From Xestospongia muta (Eukaryota; Porifera; Demospongiae; Haplosclerida; Petrosiidae), in contig OY848918.1 in the NCBI GenBank assembly GCA_963693285.1, positions 15,002,263-15,066,262 on the forward strand: 64,000 bases of DNA, read 5' to 3'. This document shows positions 1 to 12,400 of this stretch, one piece after another; the first letter of the stretch is position 1; every line of letters begins with the position of its first letter. A program made the translations under genes and the position numbers. A model generated the notes under the pieces. The model had not been told where the DNA came from, did no database searches, and worked only from the letters and a program-made list of their open reading frames with translations.

Positions 1-33
<33 letters not shown>

Positions 34-75
34 TACAGTACCCTCGCTATGCGCCCACGCACAGCGAGGTTAATT
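1..75 (-). mobile_element. End of a TIR DNA transposon with internal (CA)n
   Basis: Bases 1-30 are a pure CA repeat. Bases 31-74, reverse-complemented, match 38720-38763 at about 39 of 44 positions, including the terminal CCTC-CG/CA-CTG motif and the stretch AGGGTACTGTAGTC. At 38763 this is likewise followed by a TG repeat. The window therefore opens inside a relative of the element at 38721-39530, in the opposite orientation, ending at a TTAA. The rest of this copy lies left of the window. Confidence 0.7.
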
Positions 76-91
76 AATGTCATACATTACA
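72..91. repeat. 20-bp direct repeat, left copy
   Basis: The string AATTAATGTCATACATTACA occurs here and again at 3602-3621. The two copies bracket the retroelement internal region exactly. The flanking bases do not match beyond this block, so it is not part of a longer LTR. It could be a long target-site duplication or a microhomology at the insertion junctions. Confidence 0.75.
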
Positions 92-118
92 TCTCCTCCA
101 CTCTTGTTCAGTTCTACT

Positions 119-1495
119 TTAAATTGGAACTCCATGATAACAATATGTCAATATTCCAGGGGGTCTGGACACTCGACTAGATCTACAATTAGGTTCATCT
201 TCTACAGTAATAATTGGACTGTCTATTTCTTGACAATCAGTTTCCAATGCAACTCTTAGTCTATCTGGTTTGGAGATTATTTCTGGAACCTTTTCTACAG
301 TAGTCTCTGGTGAATTTTCTTCATTATTCTTTGTATCTGTGACACGTTCCTCTACTCTATGTCTCAGTTGATCTGCATGCCTTTTCCATAAACGATCATG
401 TTCTACTGTTACTTGGTATGAGACTGGTCCTGTTTTCTTTGTAAGTATTCCTGGCATCCATTTCTTTTCTCCATTATAGTTTTGTACCCATATTTTTTCC
501 TGTTCTTTGAATTCTTTTTCTCGAGAACCTTTGTCAAATTGTACTTTTTGAGTTTCCTGTCTCTTCACTACCTTCGTCTGTAAGTTTGGTGTTATTAGGT
601 CAATTCTGCTTCGTGGAATTCTTTTGGCGAGCAACATGGCTGGCACTTCTATGGTTGTAGATTGAGGGGTTTTTCTGTAGACTAATAGGAAATTTACCAA
701 CTTCTGATTGATGTCACCACCTTCATTAACCATCTTCCTCATCGCTGTTTTGAAAGTTTGTACAAATCTCTCAGCCATTCCGTTGGACCTTGGATGATAA
801 GGTGCTATTTTGATATGTTGTATTCCATTAGACCTTGTAAATTCCTGAAATTCCTCTGATACAAATTGTGGACCATTATCCGTCAAAATTTGTTCTGGTA
901 GACCAAATCTAGCGAATATTAGTCTAAGCTCTTTAATTGTTTGACTTGCAGTTGTAGTTCTCATTGGTACTACTTCTGGCCATCTTGAATATGAATCTAT
1001 TAGTATTAACCACATCTGTCCTTGAAATGGACCAGCAAAATCTAAATGAATCCTTTGCCAAGGCTTTGATGTGAATTCCAATGGGTGCAGTGGTGTCTTG
1101 AGGTCCTCCTTGTGGTTAGTCTGGCACTCCTCACAATGTTTAGTACTCTCTTCTAAAGCCTTGTTTATTCCTGGTCACCATACATGTGATCTTGCCAGTG
1201 CCTTCATCTTCACAACACCTAAATGAGACTCATGCAATAATTCTAACACTCTATTTTGCAGATTGCCCACTTGAATACCTCTTAACAAACAATCTTCTTC
1301 AATTGTCAGTTCGTTTCTCCTGGCAGAATATGGTGAGAGTGCAGGTTCCACTTTCTGTGGCCACCCCATCTTTACATAGTGTAAAACGTTTGATAATAGT
1401 GGGTTCTTTCGGATGCCCTTCGCTACTTGCTTGACTGTGACTCGTATTTCTTGAAACTTTTGTAGTTGTAAGATTGACACATTATTTGTGCTCAC
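119..1495 (-). pseudogene. Retroelement integrase, interrupted by one stop
   Basis: Both parts are in the same minus-strand frame. From 1495 to 1175 comes the RNase H-integrase linker and the zinc-binding region, with the two histidines in HESHLG and SHVW; the paired cysteines HCEEC lie just beyond. A stop codon at 1172-1174 replaces what is normally a tryptophan. From 1081 onward is the catalytic core with the DDE residues visible in LDFAGPF, LTDNGPQF and NGMAERF, then a chromodomain-like basic tail. The core is the best-preserved part of the element. The retained DDE triad with a stop upstream indicates fairly recent decay. Confidence 0.85.
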
Positions 1496-1509
1496 AAACT
1501 CTTGATTGT

Positions 1510-1895
1510 CTAAAAAATAAATTTGTTGAGGCAGAGATATAAATTAAACCTCTTGACACCCCAAACAATACTCAGGGCCTCTCTTTCGATCTGAGAATAA
1601 TTTTGTTTGGCTTTAGTCAGTGATCTGGAGGCATAGGCTTTTCTTCTCCAGTTTCCATGATGTGAGACCATACTGCTTCGATTCCCACGGATGAGGCGTC
1701 GCAGTCTAACTTTAGTGGTAGCTTTGGGTTGTAATGGACTAACACCTTTGCTAAACTCAACTGTTTCTTCAATCTCTGATAAGCTCCCTCTTCTTTCTTT
1801 GTCCATTTCCATGGAACATCCTTTCTTCTCAATTGGTTTAATTGAGCTGCTATAGTGGAGAGGTTCAGAATAAATTTGCCATAATAATTGACCAT
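1510..1895 (-). pseudogene. Retroelement RNase H region, frameshifted
   Basis: Two overlapping minus-strand frames carry consecutive parts of a gypsy RT thumb and RNase H. The frame ending at 1617 has MVNYYGKFI and the KLDCDASSVGI core, where the acidic D of DAS is kept. The frame 1812-1510 continues with QNYSQIEREALSIVWGVKRF, the conserved ERE-AL motif. The switch of frame between about 1617 and 1680 is a frameshift inside the domain. Confidence 0.8.
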
Positions 1896-2070
1896 TCCAA
1901 AGAATTATTGTAACTGCTCAATATTTACTGGTGACTTGGCTGCCACCACAGCTTCTATCTTCTCTTTAACTGGTCTTACACCTTCCTTGTCTATCACGTT
2001 CCAGATACTCTACTGAGTCCTGGATGAAGGTGCATTTGCTCTTTCATACTCGCAAACCATATTTTTCTAA

Positions 2071-2703
2071 TCACTTGAAGACTTCTTCTAAATTCTTCAG
2101 ATGTTCTTGTTCTGTTGTCCTGCTCACTAATATGTCATACAAATACCAGACTACATGTGATAATCCATGGAAAATTTTATCCATGATTTCTTGAAAAATG
2201 GCAGGACTAGAAGCAACCCCATATGGTAGTCTTTTCCAATGGTACAGACCTTTGTGAGTGTTGAGTACTGTTAGCTTTCTTGATGCTTCTTCCAACTGAA
2301 CTTGATTGTATGCCTAAGCTAGATCTAACTTCGTAAATTTTTTTCTACCATTCATGGTTTGGAAACACTCTTCAATATGTGGTAGTGGGTGCTGATTTAC
2401 TTCCAAGCAGGGGTTCAGGGTGACTTTGTAATCCCCACAGACTCACACAGAGCCTTCAGGTTTTATGACTGCTGCTATCAGTATTGTCCACTCACTGTAG
2501 TCTATCTTTTCTAGATTACACTTTCTTACCATTCTTTCTAATGTTTCTTCTAACTTTACCTTAACTGCATATGGTACTGGACATGGCTTGCATAACTTTG
2601 GTTGGGTATTTGGTTTTAACTTTAGTTTGGCTTTGATTTCTCTTAATTCTCCCAGCCCAGGTCTGAATACTGTCTGATCATATTTTTCCAATAGTACTTG
2701 CAA
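2071..2703 (-). pseudogene. Retroelement reverse transcriptase with altered catalytic box
   Basis: The N-terminal fingers lie at 2703-2443 (GELREIKAKL and the PCPVPYAVK region). The palm lies at 2295-2071 with THKGLYHWKRLPYGV and SSPAIFQ. Stops interrupt the frame between about 2442 and 2296. In the catalytic box the usual YLDD reads YLYD within VVWYLYDILVS: the first of the two paired metal-binding aspartates is replaced by tyrosine. That change alone would abolish polymerase activity in this family. Confidence 0.85.
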
Positions 2704-2994
2704 CTATTTACTTTTCTGTGTCGTTTCTAACACATTGACTTGTGTGAGTCTTCCTGCCCAATTATCTCTATAGAAAACTTGAATCCAATCTTTGCCAAAC
2801 AGTGACAGGCAGTTTCCTTTTGCTACAAACAATTTAACCTTTCTTTTGATCCCTCCTAATTCGGCTTGTACCATGGCTTCACCTACTAATGGCATCGTGT
2901 GTCCTATTACTGACTTCAACTTTGTCCTGGTTGGTTGTACTTTCACCTTACATGTCTTCTCTGAAACTACCATTACTGTTGCACCAGCATCCAC
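2704..2994 (-). pseudogene. Retroelement aspartic protease domain
   Basis: The minus-strand frame begins MDAGATVMVV, matching the D-T/S-G-A active-site block of retroelement proteases with alanine in the second position. It continues through a flap-like region to LSLFGKDW, the usual (L)LGRDW end of the domain. It is in the same frame as the RT segment, separated by a stop near 2704. It overlaps the end of the Gag fragment in another frame. Confidence 0.75.
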
Positions 2995-3470
2995 ATGCCG
3001 TCTCTAGTGTGAGCTTCTTATCTTTCAACATTTCTTTCCTGATTGATTCACTAGCGAGACCACACACAAACCTGTCACGTAACACATCATTCAAGAAGTC
3101 TCCGAATGCACAATTTTTTGCTAGTTGTCTCAGTGCTGCAATGTATTCAATTGAAGTCTCTCTGGTCTGTTGACTTCTCAAATGGAAACTTATAACGTTC
3201 TGAAATTACTGTCGGTGTAGGCTGGAAATGTTCTGTTAATTTTTCAACTAGCTCCTCGAACGCTTTTGTGTTTGGTTTATCAGGACCACATAAGTCACCT
3301 AAGAGTTTGTATGTAGTATCTTCGATAATACTAAGTAGAATGGCTACCTTTTTTCTTGCATTGTCTACACTGTTGGCTACCAGATACTCTTTTATTCTTT
3401 CAGTGTATGATGTTCACTGCATCTTGCTTGGCTCAAAAGGAGTGAGGGCATCAGTTAATCTCGTTGCCAT
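2948..3470 (-). pseudogene. Retroelement Gag, broken
   Basis: The putative start ATG is the complement of 3468-3470, followed by MATRLTDALTPFE. About 17 codons in, a TGA near 3418 interrupts the frame. The reading then runs through a typical Ty3/gypsy Gag helical region (KLTEHFQPTPT, then FVCGLASESIRK in a second frame at 3181-2948). It closes toward a cysteine-rich stretch rather than a clear zinc knuckle. One nonsense codon and one frame change are visible. Confidence 0.75.
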
Positions 3471-3601
3471 TGTTATATCTTAGTTTTTTGTTACTCGAGA
3501 TATCTTTCACAGTTGCACGCACACTGATCATAAATACAAAAAAATCAATACTTATACAGCACACTAAAAGTAAATTAACATACAGGAAAACCACAGAACT
3601 A

Positions 3602-3621
3602 AATTAATGTCATACATTACA
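3602..3621. repeat. 20-bp direct repeat, right copy
   Basis: Identical to 72-91. It marks the 5' boundary of the minus-strand retroelement block, about 130 bp beyond the Gag start. See the left copy for interpretation. Confidence 0.75.
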
Positions 3622-4368
3622 AAGACTATTTCAAAAAAACAATGAATCAATGCATGTATATAGGCGATGAGATTGAATATTCAAACAGCCCAGTCAGTGT
3701 TTTTAATTCTTAGCTTTAGCTGATACTTCGCTTTCTTTAGAATCTAAAAAAATGCTCTAGTGTAACAGGATCAGTAAAACATTACAATCTTCCTGGCTAA
3801 GTAGTAACTTCTGTAAGTGTTTTTGTGCCTCAGAAACAAACCGAAACAATTATCTCTTAGCAATAACTTCTGAAACATCTTGTGCTGTGGATGAAACAAG
3901 ATGTGTACATTTAAACTTACATCATTTCAGAGCTTTGTCTTTTTGGTCATCTACAGGTATTTCACTGCTTGCTTCAATGCTCAGTAGGCTGCCATATGCA
4001 ATCACAAGAGTCACTGTTAATGGAGGATGCTGATGTTGTCATAGATAGTCAGTCTTGCATGAATAGTCTTTGAACAGTTGGTAGGTTTTGTAAAGAGAGC
4101 CCCACTAGTGAGGATCTAGCACTTTCCTTTTGTTGTTGTAACCTGTTCAGGCAGTCTAATATAAAAACCAATTCACTTAGACCATGACTGATGCTAATAT
4201 TTGTAATGTAAATAAATGGTTAAAATTGTATTATTAAAACTTTGTGGTCTACATGTATGGAAATCACAAAAAACTGAAATTAACACCTCAAAAATATCCT
4301 TCTGTACAATATATACTAAACTGCGAAATGATTGTTATGATATATTGTCTTCACTTCTTTTATAATAG

Positions 4369-7300
4369 CTCTGATTCTTATGGACACGTTACTATTCAGT
4401 CTAAGCCACTGCCTTATTCTGATTCTGTTCATTGTAAGTTACTTATATATTCCACTTACTTTGTTGGAGATTATTGAAAATCATGAATTTTTAGTACTCC
4501 ACTATGAATATATATCGAGATATCTAGCTTATAAAAAAGTTAATATTTTTTAAATATTTATAGAGCATATGAACACTGTCAATGATGTACAACTGAGTAA
4601 TTGATCATGTATATCAAAAACTTATTAATCTAAAATGATATGCAAAGTTGTAGAGTTTGCCATAATTATAGTATGCTTTTGTAGTTGCTTTGTTCCAAGT
4701 TTTACCAGAATATGCAGAAAACAAGTTAGTTAAGTATTTTGCAATATTAAATTGTTATTCCTCACATTAATAGTCCTTCTCCACTAACAATACCAAAGGT
4801 AACATTTACATAATAATTACAATAAATGTAGACACTTTAATTCATATCTTTAACCATAGGAAGAAGAAAAGCACTATTTTCACCGCAAACTAGTTTATGG
4901 CAGGAAGATCAAGGTGTGAATAAATATACTATTCACTTATTGACATCCAAGATGTATATATTTTCTTAATCATAGTTACTTCATGTCGCTTCCAACTTAT
5001 ATCTCCATCTACCATTTATTTCATCAGATGTTAGCAAGAAAAACCAAGTATGTTCTTGGCTTTGCATATTGTGGTATATGTGTTCTGGTGTTACATGTAC
5101 TTTGTGTTCATTGTTATCATTGTTGCCTTCATTTTTCAGGCTACTCTTACACATTATGATGAGGCCTGCTTATTTAAAATTTTGCCTTCTACTTCTGGAA
5201 AAAACAATGGAGAAATTGTAGCTAAGGATTTATTTGCTTTTACTCATATAATCCATTAACATTTTAGATTTATCCTGGTGATGAGCTTATTCTGAAGTCA
5301 GTGCAACAAAAATGCAATTACCATATATTATGTGTTCATAACACTTTAACTGAGAGGTAATGTCACATAATTATCTTAAAAACTATTGAAATGTATCTTA
5401 GTAGCACGCATATACTCTTAGTCCCATACCACTGCCAGATTTAATTTTTTCTTCACACCTCCAACTTCAATAACTAAGAATAGAAATGTGGAGTTAATAT
5501 ATAAGTTATATAACATCAGTGTAATGAGTATCAATATTGCATATTAGGAGAATATTATAAAGACAAATGTCTTATTATTTGATATGAAGATGACAGTTTT
5601 AAGTTGATTTGACAATCTGTTTAAGTATGTAATTGGGCTGGGAAAAACAATTGGAAAAAGTAATTTGAGTTTGTAAAAGATATCAGAATTTTTTAATTTA
5701 TATCTTAATTATTCAATTTTTATGGCTAGTTTGTAATATTTCATTTAGATATGAGTTTACATTGGCAGTGACTAATTCTGTGTTTACTATTCAAACACAA
5801 ACAAGTACATATACTCCAATACCACACAAAGCAATCAGGGTATGTTGTTGGTTTGAGTAACCTTTAACTTCATTTAGTATTCCATGTAACATTAAAATAA
5901 ATTGACACAAACAATAAAATTTTGGTGAAAACCATAACTTTGTGTAATTCTCCTAGCCAGAGTTTTAGTTCCATTAAGTATTAATGTGCTATAATATAAT
6001 GTATGTCATACAATCATGTTTGAAAAGTGAATTGCATGTGTATGGTTTTTATATTAGAATTTTTCCTTTGTAGGGAGGGTCTGTAGTTCGTTTCCATAAT
6101 GTGAAACTCGATTCTTACATTACTGCAAGCAATGCTATTAAACAAAATAAAGTAACTGGAGGTATGTAAAAGAGCAATTTTGTTGATCATGACCACTTTT
6201 TAAGTCAGACATATGACTGTGGAATACAAATTATGATTTGTCTGATTTATTATACACTTTATAATTAGTTGGAGCAAGAAAGAAAAGATTTCTTCATGAT
6301 ATACAGAGACAACCCCCTGTATCAGGAGACAGCTGGTGGCAACTAGAAAAGTTATCAGATTCAAAACCATACCCAATGGATGGTATGTGAAATAATTTCT
6401 TGTATTATCTATTGTTAAATTTATGTATTATGTGTTATTGGATTACATAATGAACTTTACAATAGGCTCTCCATTCAAGTTCAATGAGAAATGTTGTATT
6501 AAACACATTCTCACAGAGAAATATTTAGTTAGTATAAAACCTGATGAAGAAGAATCTTCAAATATACAGGTTGGTCTTTTAACTATATTGTAATGACCAT
6601 GTGGCATATTTGATTACTATTTTATATTGTATTGTATGTAGCTAACTTTAATTGACTTAGAGAAGGTTCGTAGTATGTCTGACATGATTTTTGAAATCAC
6701 ATCAGGGAATCCTAAAGAAGCAAGTTACTATATGCTATATTATATAATATATAAGTGTGTTTTGTAGATGGACGATATCAGTGTAATTAAAAAAGGAAAT
6801 CATATAAGATTGAAGCACTGTTTACATGAGAAGTACTTAGCAATTAAAGGTAATTTTAAAATGATATTTTTCAATAATATTTTTTGTGGTAAGGTTTTTA
6901 ACTGACTATGACAGATATTGAAATTTTAACTAAATTGCTCCTATGCTAGAATTTTACAGCTAATTATTGCTTTAGAGCTATTTGAAATCAAGAATAGTGT
7001 ACCCATAGTAGTCCTCTCTTCTAGATTTAACCCTTGAGTTAACTGTTGTTTTATTCTATTAAAATGTCATTATAATGATATTATCACATATCAGATCAAT
7101 TTTAAGGTGTATTATTATATCAGTCTCCTTTCTTATTTAAGGTGATTCCAGTGTTTTTCTCACTGATTCAACAGAAAAGAAAAAAAGTGGAAGCAAATGG
7201 TTTAATGTTAGTACATTAATGATAAATTATAAGTATACATTATTTTATTGAGAATATATAAATATAAGATAATTGGATGACCTTTTCATTTAATAGGGTA

Positions 7301-9407
7301 GTTGATTTTGAATTTTTATGAGTTCCACATAATAAACACTATAGTTCCACATTTGTACAGTATATAGTCCCTTAGATTAAATTTAATAATAAATACATTA
7401 TTAATTAAATATCAAATGCTAAATTTTGTAGCTATGCCTTGTTGATGATCAGGGATTTGACGAGAAGTTGGAGTTATTTAGAATTAATGAAGTAAGTAGC
7501 CTTTAACTTTTGTATTCTAGTGTTAATTAAAATAACATCAATTTGCATATGTATATAGACTTTACTATGAGAATGATATCAGAGCACATAGTAGAGATCA
7601 TATTACCGTATACACTGTAGGTCAAACCAAAACATGTGCATGCAATGTATTATGTGCTGAGTGTGAAAACATTTCTTAGAAAATTCATGGAAACCTCAGA
7701 GCCTATGGTAAGTTGTTATGTAATATGTTATACTGTATATTTTTAGGTCAAAATAAATTGATCTTATTTTTTCTTTCTATTAATACACAATAACATGTAT
7801 AGAATGAAATTTATTCATAGATATATTAGTTATGTTGAATTTACTTTCCCTTGCTGTGTTAGCTGGACAAGCCTACAGAAGAACTCATGGCAGTTTTAAA
7901 CAACTTAACTAAATGGACAGGAGAACCTTCTCTTGATCCAAAGACCAAAGTCAAAATGATGCGAAATACTCAGGTAGCTAGTGCTATGTTTGTCAGCTTA
8001 CCATGCAAGCAACTATTTTATTGTCTGATATATGAGCTTTATCTGCAATGTATTCGTTTTAGGCTATACCCACGAACATCTTTGTATGCATTGAAAAATT
8101 AAACTTCATACATTATTTGAACTTCAAACATATATGTTGTGTAATTAAATTAACTAACCAATGCAACATGTTTGTTTAGGTATTTGATTTGTTGCTCCTG
8201 TTAATGTCTTTGAAACAGACAAGGTAAATAATGGCCATTCTTACAAAATTAAGAATAGCAAAATGTTTTTCCAATGCACGTGTTATATGAACTTACTTCT
8301 TTAAATAGTCTGAAGCTGATGAAGAAGGTGTCCCAAGTATTACTGTGTCTTACTAAAGTTCAAAGTCATAGATCACACATGTATTTAGCTGAAAATGATG
8401 TGTTAGATATTTTGTTTAACAAAGTAAATATGTTTATTGTGAGAACGTTTGTGTTAAACGAAACATTTCATGTAGCTTGGATGTGGTGTTGATATTGAAA
8501 AAGTGTTAACTTCACTTGTTGAAGATGAAAGGTCAGACATTTTGAATAGTAATCATGTATGCATGCTATAATTATGTAGAATTATTGAGTAATTTTTGTT
8601 ATATAGTCAAATTGCAAAAATTGTGGTTGAAAAATTGGAATCAGATGGTTCACTTGATCGGCTTAAAGAGCATTTAGTAAGTTTATGTCTAAGGCTAAGC
8701 AATAGTAATATTATCTTAATTGTAATTTGTAACTTTATTAAGTAATATCTTTAATAGGATATAGCAGCTCTTGATTTATTAAGCATGCTGTGCTTTACTG
8801 GTGGTCATCCTGTTAAAAGTCTACAAGGTAAAGGACCATTGTAAAATGCCATTAAATCTGATTTCATGTTTTCTATGTGTAGATGCAATTTGCAAGTCTT
8901 TTTTCACCAAAAATCAAAATCAAGTAAATGCTAATATATTTATATGTACAGTGTAACCCACATAATTCGTTGCTGAGGGGAGAGTGCGATCCCTTTGAAA
9001 TAGAAGGGTTTTTGAATTATCAGTTGTCCAGTTAATTCAAATTCAGAGTTAAATTTTAACACTATTCCATTAAAGAGAAATGATTGTTTACATAACATAA
9101 GTCCAATGAAGTGATTAGAAAAACTCATGTTTCAGCAACGAAACAGGAAACCTAGCTAACTAGAAGAGACGCACGTGGCCTTCAGGAGAGCCCCGTATAT
9201 TACGTGACTGATTTCCGCGTATTTCCGTATACGCAACCAAACACGCTTCGAAAAGAGCGGTTTTTCCACCTACGAAATAACATACTGCATGATGGTAGGG
9301 AAATGACAACTGACTCTAAATAAGCGGAAATTCGCCGTAAGCGTTTTTGAATTATGTGGGTTACACTGTATATATGTATATATATATATATATATAATAA
9401 TAATAAT

Positions 9408-9447
<40 letters not shown>

Positions 9448-12400
9448 ATTTATGTGATGATTTTTAAACTTTCCTGAAATATATTATTATTGTCAGCATG
9501 AAATTCAGCTATTTTAGAAGAAATATGTGTTTCTTTATACTAGGAATACGTTTCTGTCATTTTTTATCGAACCGAGCTATCTTGGTCAGGAAACGTTGTG
9601 TTTACTGAGGTACCTCCAGATGCTGATAAAATCAAAGGACAAGATGTCAATTCTGTCTTTCCTTCCAAAGAAAAGAAAGGATCAAAGTACATAAAAGAGC
9701 AGAACTTTTTTCTTGCACAAGTCAACCTTTTTAGCAGTATTTGTAAGGTATGTTCACTGTTATATAAAGATTACTGAAGATATTTATCTTGTATCTATCA
9801 TTAATGTGATAGATGTCACTGTATTAATCAACCAGAAATGTTGTCAGTTGTTTGTTGCATATATATGCTTATAAATAATTAGTTTCTACCTCCTTAAAGG
9901 CATTCCTATATGTTCAATAATTTTGCATAGGGTATAAATAACAATTCAATCAAACAAGTTGAGGAGTGGCTTCCTTTTGATGAAGACATGGCAATCTTAA
10001 AGAATGATGATATTCATCCATTAGTTCGATCAGCTTACTTGGACTTTGTTGTATCTGCATATCTTGATAGGACATTTCAAGAGAGAGGCATGGACATACA
10101 TGCTTTAACACAATGTTATGTAAGATTTTTTCAATACACCTTATTTTGGTTGTTTTTTGTTGTGCCAATAGGATACATTCTTAAATAAACAATTTATTAT
10201 TTTGTTACAGAAATGGGATGAACTATCACTTCAGTCTGCATATCTACAGCCAGGTCTAGGAAGTGCTAAAATCTTGAAAAATGTGGAATGGGTACAAGTG
10301 GAATACGTGGAATGGGTGCAAGGGCAAATACAAAAAAATAAAGTCAGTAATTTATTGCTAATGTTTGATTGCCAGCTTACTGTTAAATAAGACTTTTAAA
10401 TGACATTAAGTTTTTGCATGACTCTATTAATATAGAGATGACTTACTATTATCTGTCTATTACACTAGCTTTTAAAAATATGTGGTATGTACTTATTGAA
10501 CAATAAATTCTTTAATGTTTAAAATAACAAAATATTTTATTTTACTAAAGCAATTAAAAGTTCATGGACAGACTAGTGAAAATAAACATCTAAGCAAAAT
10601 GTTAGCAGCATTGGAGCCATGGGTAACATATGGCTACTGCTGGGACATAGAAACACAACCAATTGAACTTGAAAGTCTTGTGAATATGCTAGATGGAAAA
10701 ACTGACATTGGTATGTTAATTGTATGCATGTATTTGTAGGTTTTCAGTAACATGCTTATATTACTGACAAAATTGATTAGTTGATTTAACCAAAATATAA
10801 TCATTCATAGGTTGCACCATAAGACACTGTTATGTAGTAAACATCACATTGCTTTGATGACTAATGTACTGATTAATACTGGACAATACTAATGTACTGA
10901 TTAATACTGGACAATTGTGTAGGTAATTAAGCATCAAAGATATGAACCTCAGGCCATGTACCTTAGAACCATTATACATGTATATATAGTATGTGTGTGC
11001 ATGCATGTGTATTATCAGGACCCCATTGCAACTCAAAACAAGAAAGAAACATGCAACTACTACATATGATTGACTTTTGAATTGCAAAATGTTCTTTCCT
11101 CCTTTGCAAGGTTATGGGTTTCTGATATTATATTGTAAATAATTTACATTATAAAAGAAAATTAATAACTAGGAAAATTAGGCTAAATTTTGTTTTAAGT
11201 ATGGTAGACAGTATCTGTAGAGGCTAGACTAGTGTTTTATTGATAACAATGAAGACTGAAGAACTAACAGAAAGTATATATATATAATGTATATATGTAT
11301 AATGCTGCTTAAAAGCATATACAGAATAATAAAACTAACCAGTGACCTCTAACACGGAAGCATTTAAGGAAGAGTAATTCATTTGTTAAGTTTGTCAGCT
11401 GTTATAACACATTTGTTAATTACTTTTAAAACTTGCATAGAATAAATCAAAACTAAATGAACACATAGACATATATAAATATGTATGCATGAGATGTTGT
11501 ATAAAACATTAGTGCTCCAATGTTTCAAATATATTAAATCCAAACCAAGTTTGCTCTATGCAGTGGTGCTTAGTACATTTCACTCAATACTTTTTTATTC
11601 ATAGCTACAGATTGCCATGATGAAGACAGTGATAATTCCATCATTGAAGTAAAAATAAGGTATAGTGCCTAATAATGAACTAAACACACTTGCAGACCTT
11701 TGATTTTCTTGTTCATTGACATGTAAATTGCTACATGTAACTGAACATCACATAGTTTATCACTTGAAACAGGTGAAATGTATAGGTATCAAACTAATTG
11801 TGTATCTCTATATTAATCATAATTATTGTTAAGCTAAGAGTTATAAGGATAACATGTTTCTTGTAGAATTGTGAAGCTGCTACATTTATTTTTTAAACAA
11901 CTTTGTCAGATTGCCACAAAAGTAAGATTATAATTTAGCTCCTGCATTATTTCTTTTGTTATATCATTTTCATTATGCAATTTCCTCTTTCATTAAGAAA
12001 TTCCTTATTTTTTGGAAAGAAAGTAAGGACATCTTGTACAAATATTTTAATGAAGGTGACTCAGGCTTACATTTTTACCTACTGTTGTGGTGTGTTGATG
12101 CTAGGCTATTTTATTCCATAATGATTGAGAGTGTTCTTTTTAAAGGATATTTGATCATAATAAACTAGAGGAGTGTTTTGTAGAGAAAGGATACACTTGT
12201 TTTATTGAAGATGACAATCTTGCTCAAATTCTTCAAGATTTAATGAATTATGGTGATGAAGAACTAAGCATTTGCTGTGCCAAACTACTTTTTGACATTC
12301 ATAAGGTAAAGTATAAATGACTGTCTTATTCATTACAATGTGTCTTGTTGCTTAAAATATATGATTTGTTGCATTCAATGATGTTTTAGTTGACATGTGA

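Larger units (their letters stand above)
92..3601 (-). mobile_element. Decayed Ty3/gypsy-type retroelement, internal region without LTRs
   Basis: On the minus strand, fragments of Gag, aspartic protease, reverse transcriptase, RNase H and integrase follow in that order from 3470 down to 119. RT-RH-IN is the Ty3/gypsy order. The coding line is broken by several nonsense codons and at least two frame changes, so the copy cannot be autonomous. No LTR is seen at either end. Instead a 20-bp direct repeat flanks the whole block. It lies upstream of the first IP3-receptor-like gene, probably inside the first intron of that gene if a first exon exists left of the window. Confidence 0.85.

Noticed and set aside
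4773..4913. Two possible small exons (SFSTNNTK and EEEKHYFHRKLVYGR type frames) near the 5' end of copy A and in copy B.
   Set aside because: Including them breaks phase or creates a stop, whereas skipping them gives a clean join SVHY-VSKKNQ-ATLTHYDEACLF of the length expected for the family. They may still be alternative exons.
7559..7708. Apparent nonsense codon (TAG at 7677) in copy A where copy B has GAG, suggesting A is a pseudogene.
   Set aside because: The stop is only in one frame of this stretch. Splice phase shows the coding path uses a different frame with a short intron inside (giving FTMRMISEHIVEIILPYT, then KTFLRKFMETS before LDKPTEELMAV), which is open in both copies and matches the family.
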